This document shows, in pieces, positions 30,427 to 41,743 of a stretch of 64,000 nucleotides of DNA. The stretch comes from Nephrocerus scutellatus (Eukaryota > Arthropoda > Insecta > Diptera > Pipunculidae). The translations under genes were made by a program, and so were the position numbers. The notes beneath the pieces were generated by a model. That model was not told where the DNA came from. It made no database searches and worked only from the letters and a program-made list of their open reading frames with translations. Each line of letters starts with the position of its first letter. The stretch's first letter is position 1. The stretch covers positions 65,133,016-65,197,015 of the forward strand of contig OX352763.1 in NCBI GenBank assembly GCA_947095585.1, written 5' to 3'.

Positions 30427-32065
30427 GGAAGTTCTCTATGCTCTTTATTAGCGCCAGTAATTCTTTTCTAGTGGTAAAATAATTCCGCTCTGATTTGCTG
30501 TGACACTTGCTAAAATAAGCAATTACTCTTTCATTGCCATTTTGTTTTTGCGAAAGAACTCCACCGATACCCTCGTTTCTCGCATCAGTGTCTAAGATGA
30601 ACTGATTGTCGGCCAAAGGATAGGCCAATAAAGGGGCGCTGACTAGTCGCAGTTTTAAGTCCCTAAAGGCGAATTCGCAATCTTGAGACCACTCAAAAAT
30701 TCTGTTCTTCTCAGACAGCTTGTGAAGGGGACGAGCAACTTCGGAAAAATTCGGGACGAATCGTCGATAGTAAGTGCAGAGACCAACAAAGCTCCTTACC
30801 TCTTGAATATTACTCGGACATGGCCAAGAATTCACAGCATCTATTTTGGAAGGATTTGGACGAACTCCTTCCGCACAAACCACATGTCCTAAGAAACTCA
30901 CTTCCTTTTGAAACAGTTTACATTTCTTTGGACTTAATTTTAAATTTACTTGGCGTATACGCTGAAACACAGCTCGCAGATTACTTAGCATGCTATTAAA
31001 ATCTTTCGCATGAACCATGACATCGTCTAAATAAACCAAGCACATATTCGCTGGAAAACCTCTCAACAAGTGATGCATTAACCTTTCGAAAGTAGCGGGA
31101 GCATTAGTCAAACCGAAACTCATTACGTTGAACTGCCATAACCCATCTTTGGTTGCAAACGCAGTCTTTTCTTTATCTGCTTCCTCCATCCCCACCTGCC
31201 AGTAGCCAGATTGACAGTCTAAAGTGCAGAACCATGCAGATTCGCCTAATGCATCCAGGGTGTCATCGATACGAGGCAAAGGAAACGAATCCTTGATTGT
31301 AACGCTATTCAATCGCCTGGAGTCGACACAAAATCTTGTGGAGCTGTCCTTTTTCCTTACCATAACTACAGGAGATGCCCATGGCCTATTAGATGGCTCT
31401 ATTATTTTTTGTTGCAACATGTCTTCAATAATTTTCCTAGATTCTTCTCTTTTTGCTAGTGGAAGCCGTCGGGGTGGCTGTTTTATTGGTTTCGAGAGTC
31501 CTACATCGATCTTATGTTTAACTATTGAAGTTCTTCCATTCTCAGCTGAGTCTTTCGAAAATACATCAGCGTATTCCACTAAAATAGCCCGTAACTCACA
31601 GAACTCATCGTCTTCAAGATGCTGACGGGATTCGCTAAAGAGCTGTTTTAAATGCGCAGGCATTTCGTCAAAAGTAGTGTTTTGACTATTGTTCACTTCA
31701 ACATCTTCTACGATGGCGATATTCATACTGGTATTCGGGTACCGGTAACTTGGATCTTCCTGTCTCATTTGAACCACCTGATTTCCTATCCGCAGAGATT
31801 TGGACTCAAGGTTGATAATACATTTTAAAGGAGTCAGAAAATTTATACCAAGAATGCCTTGACTGTTACCTGGTAGTTGAAAATCGAGAATAAACAACTT
31901 TATCCTTCGAAAAATCTTCCCAATCGTAATAGCTGTGCGCCATTCATGTGCTATGTATGCGCTGTCCCCGTTGACCATTTTAAGTTGGCAATTGGTAATA
32001 CAAGCGGGCATTTTTCGGAACGAAACGCCTGCTCAAAAGGTATATAGATGAACTAGTATCTAACA
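30353..32065 (-). pseudogene. Gypsy (CsRn1/Mag-like) protease and reverse transcriptase
   Basis: Upstream of the 552-codon frame (32011-30353), a second frame at about 32065-32020 reads LLLDTSSSIYLLSRR, the aspartic protease site (DTS in place of DTG). A frameshift follows and the protease continues (ILDFQLPGNSQGILGINFL). RT is well preserved: WASPVVMVRKKDSSTRFCVD, PLPRIDDTLDALGES, FCTLDCQSGYWQV, FGLTNAPATFERL, the catalytic YLDDV (about residue 325) and FLGHVVCAEGV. RNase H then starts with FILDTDARNEGIGGVLSQ. The Gag half and both LTRs are missing: the element is truncated at about 32080 where a satellite-bearing region starts. Confidence 0.88.
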
Positions 32066-32088
32066 ACAAAGTATATTCGATTTATATT

Positions 32089-32660
32089 TCAAGCTTTGAG
32101 CATAATAGTGATGGGAGCCCAAATAATGATGAATGTCTCTCTTAAAACGTGCCTTAAAAATTGTAGCCGTTTTAGCACTTCTTCTATAATCGATTCATGA
32201 GTATCAAAACCAAAGCATATCCATTTTAAGAAATTGTTGAGGAATCGAAAAAAACGATTAAAAAAATATTTAATTAATAAATTTATCTGTATTATTGTTT
32301 TGGGATAAATAACGGTTGTTTGATTTACAATTTTAATAATTGGGATCTGGCTAATAGCGTCTGGAATTTTTGGAACCAAGCCATTTCTCAAGGGATTTGT
32401 ATGAAACTCGGAATGTAGGACTAATATGCAAATATAAGATTTGTTCCTATGGAAATTCTGGGATCTAGTTAATATGGTTTGGAATTTTGGGAACCAAACC
32501 ATTTCTCAAGCGATTCGTATGAAACTTGGAATGTTGGACTAATATGCGACTATAAGATTTGTTCCTATGGAAATTCTGGGATCTGGCTAATAGGGTTTGG
32601 AATTTTTTGGAACTAAGCCATTTCTCATCATAATCTCATCTCATTTTTAATCGTTTTCCC
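32089..32660 (-). repeat. ~118-bp satellite array 1 (reverse orientation)
   Basis: About 2.5 clear units at 32340-32630, each with CATTTCTCAAGCGATTCGTATG, GGACTAATATGCGACTATAAG and TCCTATGGAAATTCTGGGATC. They are reverse complements of the arrays at 40805 and 53158. 32089-32340 is a more diverged or unrelated AT-rich part. Confidence 0.75.
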
Positions 32661-32679
32661 TTGGCAGTAAATTTAAATA

Positions 32680-32770
32680 TATAAAAAAAACAACCCATAA
32701 AAATTAAAATTTTTCAACTAAATTCTCTAATCGCAGAAATTGATATGGGAACCCCTCGATCCTGGGTCAT
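32680..32770 (-). repeat. 105-bp-repeat element, copy 6 (3' end), split by two LINEs
   Basis: AAAAACAACCCATAAAAATT and AAATTCTCTAATCGC mark the element's 3' terminus. Its repeat body resumes at 35590-35787 and its 5' terminus at 38346-38366. The CR1-like LINE and the RTE-like LINE are therefore both nested in it. Confidence 0.75.
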
Positions 32771-32779
32771 TTTTTTTAT

Positions 32780-35585
32780 TGTAAGAGAAAATCATCGAAA
32801 GAGACATTTGACATCAGAAGACAAATAAAAATGCTCTGTGACTTACGTCACGGCAATAGGTTGGGCTAAGCCCTTTATTAAATTCAAAGTAAAATAAAAA
32901 TCGAAGGAATGTGATTTACAATATATCACGTTTCATTGGAAAAGCTATATGAAAAACGAACACGAATTTAGAACGACGCGAGTCCAAATACTTTTATCAG
33001 GGAAAACTACAAAAAACCTTGACCAAGAAAATATTAGAAATATTTAAAAAATACTGATAAACAATTTTTTTTTTTTTTTTTTATATATTAAGAAACAACT
33101 TATGAATACTTTAACCATCATCCTTCAAGAAGTTGGTAACGGCTAATTTGAACGCCTGCAGATTATAAGATTCTGGAAACACGTGTTCGACCAATTGATT
33201 CCAGGTCGAAGAGACTCTCGGAAAAAAGGAGGATTTAAAGTGTTGGGTTCTACATGAAAAAAGTTTTAAGGCAAATCTATGTTGATTGCACCTTAAACGA
33301 GTGCTTACGTTACTGAGAAAAGGCCCAGGAACTTGAGAACGGGTTTCTAAAGAACATTTACCGTTGTAAAATTTATAGAAAACAGATAAAGCTCCTACAA
33401 TTCGTCTGTGCTCCAAAGTATCAAGAGACGAAGTAATGGTTACATCGTTTATCAAACGGATAACTCTATTCTGAACACCATCAAGATGAACCAAATGCGA
33501 TCTTGGAGCACCACCCCACACATATGAATTAAATTCTAAAATTGGTCTAACATAAGATTTATATAATCTTAACACTTCAGAGGGAGTGAAGTAGAAGTTA
33601 CAACGTCTTATGAAGCCTAAACATTGGCTAGCTCTTTTTGAAATTTCATAAATATGTTCTCTCCAGGAAAGATCACTTGATACTTTTAAACCTAACAACC
33701 TAAGTGAATCAGATCTCGCAATAGAGGTACCATTAATAACAGGAGGAACATAATGTTGAGTTGTCTTCTGAGAAAAAAGGCAAGACTGGAATTTATTTGG
33801 GTTAAATTCTACTCTGTTAGAAATGCCCCAATCAAGAATGATTTGAATATTAGACAGAATAGTGAAATTCATTAATTCACGCGAACCATTCAAGCGAGAA
33901 TTGCATTCTTTTTGATTGACAAACTCAATGGAAGCCGATAGTGTTGTATCATCAGCAAATGAATGGATATCACAGGTTGTAGAAGACAACAGGTCGTTGA
34001 TATATATCAAGAAGAGCGTGGGCGACAAGGATGATCCTTGAGGCACGCCAGTATTGATCCCATGTGAATCTGAAGATATACCATTTAATACAACTTTTAT
34101 TTTACGGTTCCATAAATAATTCTCAATCCATGTAATGAGAGAGGAGTGTAAATTCAGCGCACGAATCTTATTAATAAGACAATCATGCCATACTCTATCA
34201 AAAGCTTTAGCAAACGCTTGATTCAGCTAGGTTTTCAACGCTTCGCTCCAAACAATGAGTCATGCACGTCATTAGTTCGCCTGAAGATCGATTTTTACGA
34301 AATCCATACTGCACATCGGATAAAAGAACATTCGAATCTAGATAGTTCATTAGTCTGAAATTAACGATAGATTCCATTACCTTCAATAGAACCGACAACA
34401 AAGCAATAGGTCGGTAGTTCGTAGGTACCGATTTATCACCTTTTTTCGGAACGGGTTGAATATTTGCTATTTTCCAAAATGATGGAAAAACACCTGTCTT
34501 CATTGAGAGATGAAACAATTTGCTAAGAGGTTTTGCCAAAGTAAGATGACAACATTTCAATACTAATGGCGGAATACCGTCGGGGCCAGTCGCTTTATTG
34601 GGGTCAAGTTCTTTCAGAATCTTTGAAACAACCTGTTTCCGAAAATAGATTTTAGACATACCAGGGCCTAGATTCGGGAGAATTGGGGGCTTTGATTAGT
34701 TAAAGGAAGAGTAGACGCACCAGCGAAATGAGAAGCTAAGAGATTAGCTTTTTTAATATTAGTTCTATAATGAATACCATTATGAAATAAAGAAGGAATA
34801 GACGAAGTATTGTCTGCAAAGTTTCTTTTCACCAATGCAGCAAACAACCAAAAGCTTCGACTGTTTGAATCAGAATCCAAAATTTTTCGCATATTATCTC
34901 GAATCTTAAGGTCATATATTATTTTGGACATTTTCAATATAGCGTTTGATCTGTTTCTAGCTATTCGAAACTTTACAAGGTTTTCTTCAGAAGTGCAATT
35001 AACGTAGTCCAAATGGGCTGCTTTTTTACACGCGACTGCTGACCTGTAATGTTCGTTAAACCATTTATTTTTATGAGTATATTTCTTTTTAAATGAAGAA
35101 GGAATGCAATTTTTCATTCCTAGCAAAATGGTTGACGTGATAAGTTGTGATGCTTCATCAGCATTATTGCTGGAAAAACAGGTTGACCAATCAAATGAGC
35201 TATAAAATTGGTTCAGGAGCTCCCAGTTAGCATTTTTATAGTGCCAGAGTAGCCTTTTACTTGTAGGCTCTATAAGGGCTGGTGATATTGAAAATTTGGC
35301 TACTATCAAAGCATGGTCAGAAAGACCTAATGGAGCAGATACATCAATTGAATATTTATCAGGCATAGTTGTAAGAAATAAATCTAAAAGGTGAGGTGAT
35401 TGACCAGTAGTATCGGGATACCTAGTTGGCTTATCAACGAGTTGGGTGAAAAGATTAACATTTGAAAATAGTTCAGCGGTTTCACCTGATCGATCTCTAC
35501 CATTCGAATAGGTCAACCATGAATCATTGTGGACATTAAAATCACCCAAGACTACCAATTCTGATGTTGGTGATGATTGGTAAAT
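32780..35585 (-). pseudogene. CR1/Jockey-like LINE (endonuclease-RT, 3' UTR)
   Basis: Minus strand, 5' truncated. 35558-34668: the C-terminal half of the APE-type endonuclease (VVLGDFNVHNDSW, LLDLFLTTMPD, GLSDHALI) and a linker. 34659-34207: RT start (NKATGPDGIPPLVLKC, VPKKGDKSVPTNYRPIALLS, DVQYGFRKNRSSGE). A stop at 34207-34230 interrupts the motif that continues AFDRVWHD. 34046-33111: GVPQGSSLSPTLFLIYINDL, the catalytic FADDTTL, GWGISNRVEFNPNK-like thumb and C-terminal domain (SYVRPILEFNSYVW). The stop is at 33111. The 3' UTR with an A-run (33065-33083) extends to about 32845; a copy of that UTR sits at 54371-54690. It is not active: frames are broken at about 34660 and 34207. Confidence 0.88.
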
Positions 35586-35589
35586 CTTG

Positions 35590-35787
35590 TCTATTGTGTA
35601 TGGGAGCCCCGCGATCCCGCGGTCCGAGGGGCCTCAAATTAATAAATTAATAGAATATGTTGTCTTCAGAAATACACATGTGTGCAAAATTTCAATAAAA
35701 TCGGGCTTTAGGAAGTGGGTTAAAAATTGATCACAAGATTTGGTGTGCCAGCCAGCCAGCCGGCCGGCCGCCACGGGCTAGTGAAGT
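35590..35787 (-). repeat. 105-bp-repeat element, copy 6 (middle)
   Basis: GGGCCTCAAATTAATA, ATACACATGTGTGCAAAATTTC, GAAGTGGGTTAAAAATTGATC and CAGCCAGCCGGCCGG lead up to GTGAAGTTAATAT, where the RTE-like LINE cuts it. Confidence 0.75.
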
Positions 35788-38345
35788 TAATATCATCATC
35801 ATCATATTTGGCTCTACAACCGGGGTCCGGTCCTGGCCTCCCGCAAAAAGTCTCTCCACCGGTCCCGATTTCGAGCCGATGTCATCCAGTTTGGCATCCC
35901 TAAACTCTGGGCGTCCTGGTCTACGCCATCCTTCCAGCGTAGGCTTGGCTGTCGTGTTCCATAAATCCTACCGCAAAGGACTTTCCGAGCAGGATCCTCT
36001 TCGCTCATGCGAGCTAGGTGTCCTGCCCACCGGAGCCTACCGAGCTTAATTTTCTTCACGATGTCGACATCGCGGTAACGCTCGTAGATCTCATCATTAT
36101 AGAGTCTCCGGAATCGTCCTTCCTCACATACGGGGCCAACAATTCTCCGTAAGACTTTTCTCTCGAACGCGGCTAAAGGTCAGAATTCTTTTTGCTAAGC
36201 ACCCAAGTCTCGGATCCATATGTAAGTACTGGTATGACCATTGTCTTATATATCAGCAGCTTAGATGTTATGGTTAAGTTCCTGGATTTAAAGAGTCTTG
36301 ACAGGCTATAGTAGGCTTTGTTGGCTTTAAGCAACCGTGCGCGTATTTCTGGTTCCATGTTGTTATCGGCTGCTATAGTTGACCCGATATAGTTAAAGGA
36401 TTGCACTACTTCAAATTCGCGCTCCACTATCTGAATTGAGGGACCAATGTTGGATCTTCTACTCGCAGACGTGGCCACCATGTACTTTGTTTTGCTCTCA
36501 TTTGTGTGCAGCCCCAGATTTCGTGCCGCCTGCTCTATCTGGATGAAAACTTCCTGTACAGCTCTTTGGTTTCTACCAACGATGTCAATATCGTCTGCGT
36601 AAGCCAGTATCTGAATGGACTTATAGGTGATTGTTTCTCTCGCCGTTACGTCAGAGTCACGGATCACTTTCTCAAACGCCAGGTTGAAGAGGACGCAGGC
36701 CAGTCCATCCCCTTGTCGGAGCCCGTTATAGATGTTGAATGGGCTTGATAGTGATTCGGATATTTTTACTTGGCTTATAACATTGGTCATGGTCAACCTA
36801 CATAGTCGTGTCAGTTTATTTGGGATGCCAAATTCTCTCATGGCTTTATAAAGTTCTACTCTGGCTATGCTATCATAGGCAGCTTTAAAGTCTATAAAAA
36901 GATGGTGTAGTGAGTTTTGAAACTCTAGACATTTTTCCATCACCTACCTTAGGGTGTAAATGTTGATTTGCCTGGGATGAAGCCACACTGGTATAGACCA
37001 ATGATGACTTTAGCGTATGGGGCTATCCTGTCTTGAAGGATAGAGGAGAAAATCTTATACGCGGTACTCAACAACGTTATACCGCGATAATTGCTGTATT
37101 TTGTTATATCTCCCTTCTTATGTATGGGGCACAGGATGCCTTTTCGCCAGTCTTCTGGCATAACTTCTTCTTCCCATACTTGCACTATTATTTCATGAAT
37201 TGCTTGGTTTAATGTGGGGCCTCCTATTTTTATCAGTTCCGCTGGGATCCCATCAGATCCCGGGGCCTTATTATTTTTGAGCCGATTTATCGCTCTGCTA
37301 ACTTCGACTTTGCTTGGTGGCGGCAGCATAGTATGATCTTCGGTCATTGGTGGAGCCTCCAATTCCTCAGTTAGCTGGCCATTTAGCAATTCATGAAAGC
37401 GCTATTCCTATCGCTCTAAGATGCCTTAAAGATCGGCGATCAGATTACCCTCTTTGTCCTTGCAGTATGTGCAACGCGGTGTATATTGCGTCATACCGCG
37501 GACTCTTTGGTAGAACTTCCGCGCCTGGTGCGGTTCTTGCTATCTGTACTGTTCCAGTTCACGGACGAGATTCTTCTCCCAGGCTGCTTTCTTTCGCCGG
37601 TGAACTGTTTTTTTTTTATCTTCTGAGCTCTTTATATTCATCTTCGCGTGCCCGCGTTCTATGAGATTGTTGCATTGCTCGGTACGCAACATTCTTACGT
37701 TCAGTCGCTAGCTTACATTCGTCATCGAACCAGTCGTTTCGATCTCTACGACTACTGCCTAAGATGGAGTCAGCAGTACTAATGACAGTATTCTTAAGGC
37801 GTGTCCATTTCTCTTCTACGCCCGACATCTCAGCCCCAGGCCTTACTCTCCCTGCATTTAGGGCGAGTCCTATCGCTTGACCGTAGTTGTTTCTGGTCTC
37901 TTCATTGCGAAGTGCAGCCGTGTTGACTCGAATCTGATTCGCAGATGTAGTCTTCCGTGATGATGCAATCCGCGCTCGGAGCAACATACCAACAATATAG
38001 TAGTCCGAGTCGACGTTGGCACCTCGGTACGTTCGTACCGTCATCAGGTTCGGGTTGTGGCGGCGGTCTATCAACACGTGGTCTATCTGGTTGCGAGTGG
38101 CTCCATCGGAAGATACCCAGGTGGCTTTGTGGATATTTTTACGCGCAAACCTTGTACTCGCAACGACCAAATTATTGCTTGATGCCATCTCTATGACTCG
38201 TTGTCCATTGTATCGTCTAGCTGCTGTGCAGCTCGAGCTCTAAACAGTGAGTGTACGTTCCATGAGAAAATTATTAAATCGTTTAGCCATTTTCGTTGCC
38301 GTGGTCGTCGTCGTTCATTAGTGTATCCTGGGCTGATTTTGGGTT
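35788..38345 (-). pseudogene. RTE-like LINE, copy A, flanked by GTTAATAT
   Basis: The element reads right to left. A GTTAATAT duplication flanks it at 35780-35787 and 38346-38353, and a (GAT)n tail (CATCATCATCATC at 35788) marks its 3' end. 38188-37616: endonuclease C-terminal part (GATRNQIDHVLIDRRHNPNL, DRNDWFDDECKLATERKNV), ending in a poly-A frameshift. 37389-36949: RT start (NNKAPGSDGIPAELIKIGG, CPIHKKGDITKYSNYRGITL). 36943-36173: RT core with FIDFKAAYDSI, GLRQGDGLACVLFNLAFEK, catalytic YADDI and a C-terminal region. 36059-35814: tail RLRWAGHLARM ... RWKDGVDQD. The 5' end at 38345 (CGGAACCCAAAATCAGCC on the minus strand) matches copies B and C. At least three frame breaks. Confidence 0.88.
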
Positions 38346-38366
38346 CCGTTAATATAGAGAATTTAA
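38346..38366 (-). repeat. 105-bp-repeat element, copy 6 (5' terminus)
   Basis: GTTAATATAGAGAATTTAAAAA, the family's 5' terminus, resumes directly after the LINE. Confidence 0.75.
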
Positions 38367-38574
38367 AAAGAGCAGGGTTGGCTGTGTCGTCTACACGACC
38401 GCGAGGGTTTTGAGCGCGACAACGGTTACAAACATTAACTGACAATGCACTGTTTTTTTTTTGTTTTTTTTTATTTAATTACATTAACCTTAAATTAAAG
38501 TGTATATCTAGTTTTCCAGTTTAGGTTGTTATAAAATAATTTTCGAGTTTAAACCTTTTAATTCAATTCAAATA

Positions 38575-39465
38575 GTGGTCCAAGTCGACGTTGGCAACGC
38601 GGTACGTTCGTACCGTCATCAGGTTCGGGTTGTGGCGGCGGTCTATCATCACGTGGTCTATCTGGTTGCGAGTGGCTCCATTTATTGGCATTAGTGTTCT
38701 CGTATTAGCTATGGGTGCCAATGTACTGCCTGAATACTGGCTACCTACACATTTTAGCATTCATATCCCCCAGAATGATTTTTACATCATACTGAGCGCA
38801 GGCATGGAGATCCCGTTCGACTGATTCAAAGAATTCTACTTTTTCATCATCTGGGGAATCCTCTGTAGGTGCGTGAACGTTTATGAGGCTTATGTTTTTA
38901 AATTTGCCCCGCACGCGAAGGGCGCATAGCCGTTCATTTACTGTATTAAAGCCGATAACGGTGGGTTTCATTCTTTTGCTGACTAGAAACCCCACCCCGA
39001 GCACATGATGTCTTGCATGACAGCTGAAATATATCTCATATTCTGATTATTGTAGGACACCATTCCCTGTCCCCTGCATCTCCTGAATTGCTGTTAAGTC
39101 AGCTTTATATTTGGACAGGGTATCGGCTAGCTGCTGTGCAGCTCGAGCTCTATACAGTGAACGCACGTTTCATGTGAAAATTCTTTAATCGTTTAGCCGT
39201 TTTCGTTGCCGTGGTCGTCGTCGTTAATCAGTGTGTCCGAGGCTGATTTTGGGTTCCGTAATAATAATTTTTTACAGGCGAGGTTATTGGCCACGCGCCA
39301 ACCTTACTTTGAAGGGACTAGCCCGATCATTCAGCTTTTCCTGCATTGGAGGAAAATTACCAGCGGCCACCACGTGGAGGTTTGATCGCACATTCACCAG
39401 TCAGAAAAGGTTACGGCCACCTGCAATTCTAGAGCATTCTGTGTTATTCCCCTATTTCTGCTGAT
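38575..39465 (-). pseudogene. RTE-like LINE, copy B (endonuclease fragment)
   Basis: Minus strand 39004-38741 gives VGFLVSKRMKPTVIGFNTVN, INVHAPTEDSPDDEKVEFFE and KIILGDMNAKM. 38760-38563 continues with GATRNQIDHVMIDRRHNPNL. A middle piece of the endonuclease (present in copies A and C) is deleted near 38690. The 5' part includes the family 5' end (CGGAACCCAAAATCAGCC) at about 39250 plus about 200 bp of further upstream sequence to about 39465. RT is absent. Confidence 0.8.
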
Positions 39466-40149
39466 GGCTGACCGCCAAAATACTAATTATATTGCATGGT
39501 AATTTGAATATAAACTTTGCCAATCACATGTACATATCTTAGTGACTAAATATCATACAATACGGAAATACAGAGTCGGGCAATTCATTCCAAAAAAATT
39601 TGAGCGGCTAAAGGAGGAATGTTTGAATTGATCGGTACGTCCAAGGATAGGTCTAAAACTGTTTTCGTTAGTATTATAAAAAAAATGACAGTGCTACGAC
39701 TTGCACCGTAGCTCATCACATAAATCAGCATTACATCACATTATACCTATATAAATTATTTATAAGCGAATTTTAATGTTCATAACCACTAACTGTGAAG
39801 TGGCTGCATATTGCATATTGGATATTGCATATCACTGCCCAAACAGAGTAATGCAGCTTTTGGTTACAACTCATAAAAAATTTTGAGTAGTTTTGAATTA
39901 AATTTGAAGAGAAAAGAAGTGAGCAGCACTAACCAATGCATCGAAATCGTATGCTAAGAATGTCGCTTTAAAACATGCAGGCCAATTATTCATCATTAAA
40001 TTTCTTTTTCATGGTTCTCTCCCTTCTGTAATTGATCGAAGAGTTATTTACTCTAGTTACTTTAAACATGAGTAAGGATAAGATAAGCGAAAAGAAAAGG
40101 AAATAGTTGCAAGGAAGCTTGCAGGTTTTCATTGTTATGCCTCTTTTTT
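39466..40149. other. Spacer, nothing recognised
   Basis: AT-rich. A GCATATTGCATATTGGATATTGCATATC stretch (about 39805-39832) is a short internal repeat, echoed at about 56105-56130. Confidence 0.5.
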
Positions 40150-40440
40150 GTAACTTATAATTTAGTATATTACATAACGAGCAAGGAAAGTGGAGCTTAT
40201 GAGCACTTTTCTGCGAGTAATGTACGCTATTTTTCACACGACCAAACCGGTTTTTCTGCTAAATCGATTATGCTCAATACAAAATTATGCTGAGAATGTG
40301 TGTTCGCTTTGACTGCAGCAAATAACAAAAGTATATTGTATGATAAAGTAACTAGAGTGTGTAAAGGCTACTTTCGAAGCTAGGTTATAGTGTATGAAAC
40401 AGTCACTTTCGGCTATGGGCGCGTGATACTATTTTTTTCT
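40150..40440. repeat. Dispersed repeat with ATAACGAGC end, copy 2
   Basis: TACATAACGAGCAAGGAAAG, GCGAGTAATGTACGCTATTTTT, TTCGCTTTGACTGCAGCAAAT and GAAACAGTCACTTTCGGC align in order with 14560-14880. Confidence 0.7.
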
Positions 40441-40804
40441 GTAAGACGACCAACACGAGAGCACTGTATCACGTTATGTAATGGTGATAGAACGAGCAGA
40501 ACAGAGCACCGATAGAAAATGAACAGAGACTATACTACCACTACAGCTGCGGTAAAGAATTAAGTAGCTGCGCAGCTTGTGCTGCTCAAAAAAATGGCAG
40601 GCAGTCGGTACGAAATTGCGCCTACATTTTAAACCGAATTACAGTCTGCTTGTAGGGCGACAATTTGACATTTACATTTTGCTATTTGCATCCAATTTAA
40701 AGTGGCTGTGGCTGATTTTTATTTACTGCATTGGCTGGTGAATTCTTGACCTCAGCCTACTACTGCATATGTGTGTTTCGTTCTGCTCAAGCTATGAGCT
40801 TGAT
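40441..40804. other. Spacer, nothing recognised
   Basis: No coding or repeat signal that I can support. Confidence 0.5.
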
Positions 40805-41243
40805 TGGATGTTATTGAAAACTTAGTCCTGAATTCCGAATTTCATGCGAATCGCTTGAGAAATTGCTTTGTTCCAGAAATTTCAGACCATAATGATCATA
40901 TTCCAGAATTTCCATAGGAAGAAGCCTTGCAGTCCCATCTTAGTTCTACATTCATGCGAATTTAATGCGAATCGCTTGAGAAATTGCTTTGTTCCAGAAA
41001 TTCCAAACCATATTGATCATATTCCAGAATTTTCATAGGAACAAGTATTATAGTCGCATCTTAGTCCTACATTCCGAATTTCAAGCGCATCGCTCGAGAT
41101 ATTGCTTTGTTCAGAAATTCCAGACCATAATGATCATTTTCCAGAATTTCTGTAGGAACAAGTCTTATAGTGGCATCTTAGTCCTGCATTCCGAATTTCA
41201 TGCGAATCGCTTGAAAAATAGCTTTGTTCCAGAAATTCCAAAC
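40805..41243 (+). repeat. ~118-bp satellite array 2
   Basis: About 3.7 units, spaced 115-122 bp. Each has AATCGCTTGAGAAATTGCTTTG, TCCAGAAATTCCAGACCATA, ATGATCATATTCCAGAATTTCC and CATCTTAGTCCTACATTCCG. The array resumes at 53158 after a nested LINE. Confidence 0.85.
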
Positions 41244-41247
41244 CAGA

Positions 41248-41743
41248 ATGACATTCCAACTGTCAGCTCTATAGACAAGGCCAATCTGCTTGCTTCACAC
41301 TTCGCAGCTAGTTCTACGCTGCCAGATAGCGCGTTATCGCCGCCTGTACTTGCAAGAGTTTAATCCTCTATGGGACAGATTTACTTCCGTACTCGTCAAG
41401 TGGCTAGAGTATTGAATGATCTCAACATTACTAAATCATAAACATAAAGTTTGAAGAGGTGTTTTTCAACGTTAGCATCACCACTGCGCAGACTTTTCCA
41501 TTTCACTTATTCTTCTGGAGTCGTCCCAAGGAATTGGAAAACAGCCTTTATCCAGCCTGTTCCTAAAAAAGGCGAAACGTCATCTCTTTCCTCGTACCGA
41601 CCCATTTCACTAACATCTATACTCTTCAAGGTCATGGAAACCACGTCTCGCACGTGAAAACCTTAGTGACCAGCAGTATGGTTTTCGTAGGCAACGTTCT
41701 ACAGGTGACCTGATGGCTTATCTCACTGAAAAGTGGAACCAGT
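41248..41743 (+). pseudogene. CR1/Jockey-like LINE fragment, 5' part, cut by Gypsy
   Basis: Plus strand. It has VSSIDKANLLASHFAASSTL, the linker before RT, and then RT segments (FQPVPKKGETSSLSSYRPIS near 41560-41600, LFKVMET), ending at LTEKWNQ at 41743, the Gypsy target site. It is related to the LINE at 32780-35585 (KANLLASHFAGASTLPL, QPVPKKGDKS) but not identical. Several stops. It continues at 51950. Confidence 0.85.
41740..41743. other. Gypsy target-site duplication, left (CAGT)
   Basis: CAGT directly before the LTR; repeated at 51946-51949. Joining the two sides restores an uninterrupted LINE reading frame across the site. Confidence 0.92.
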
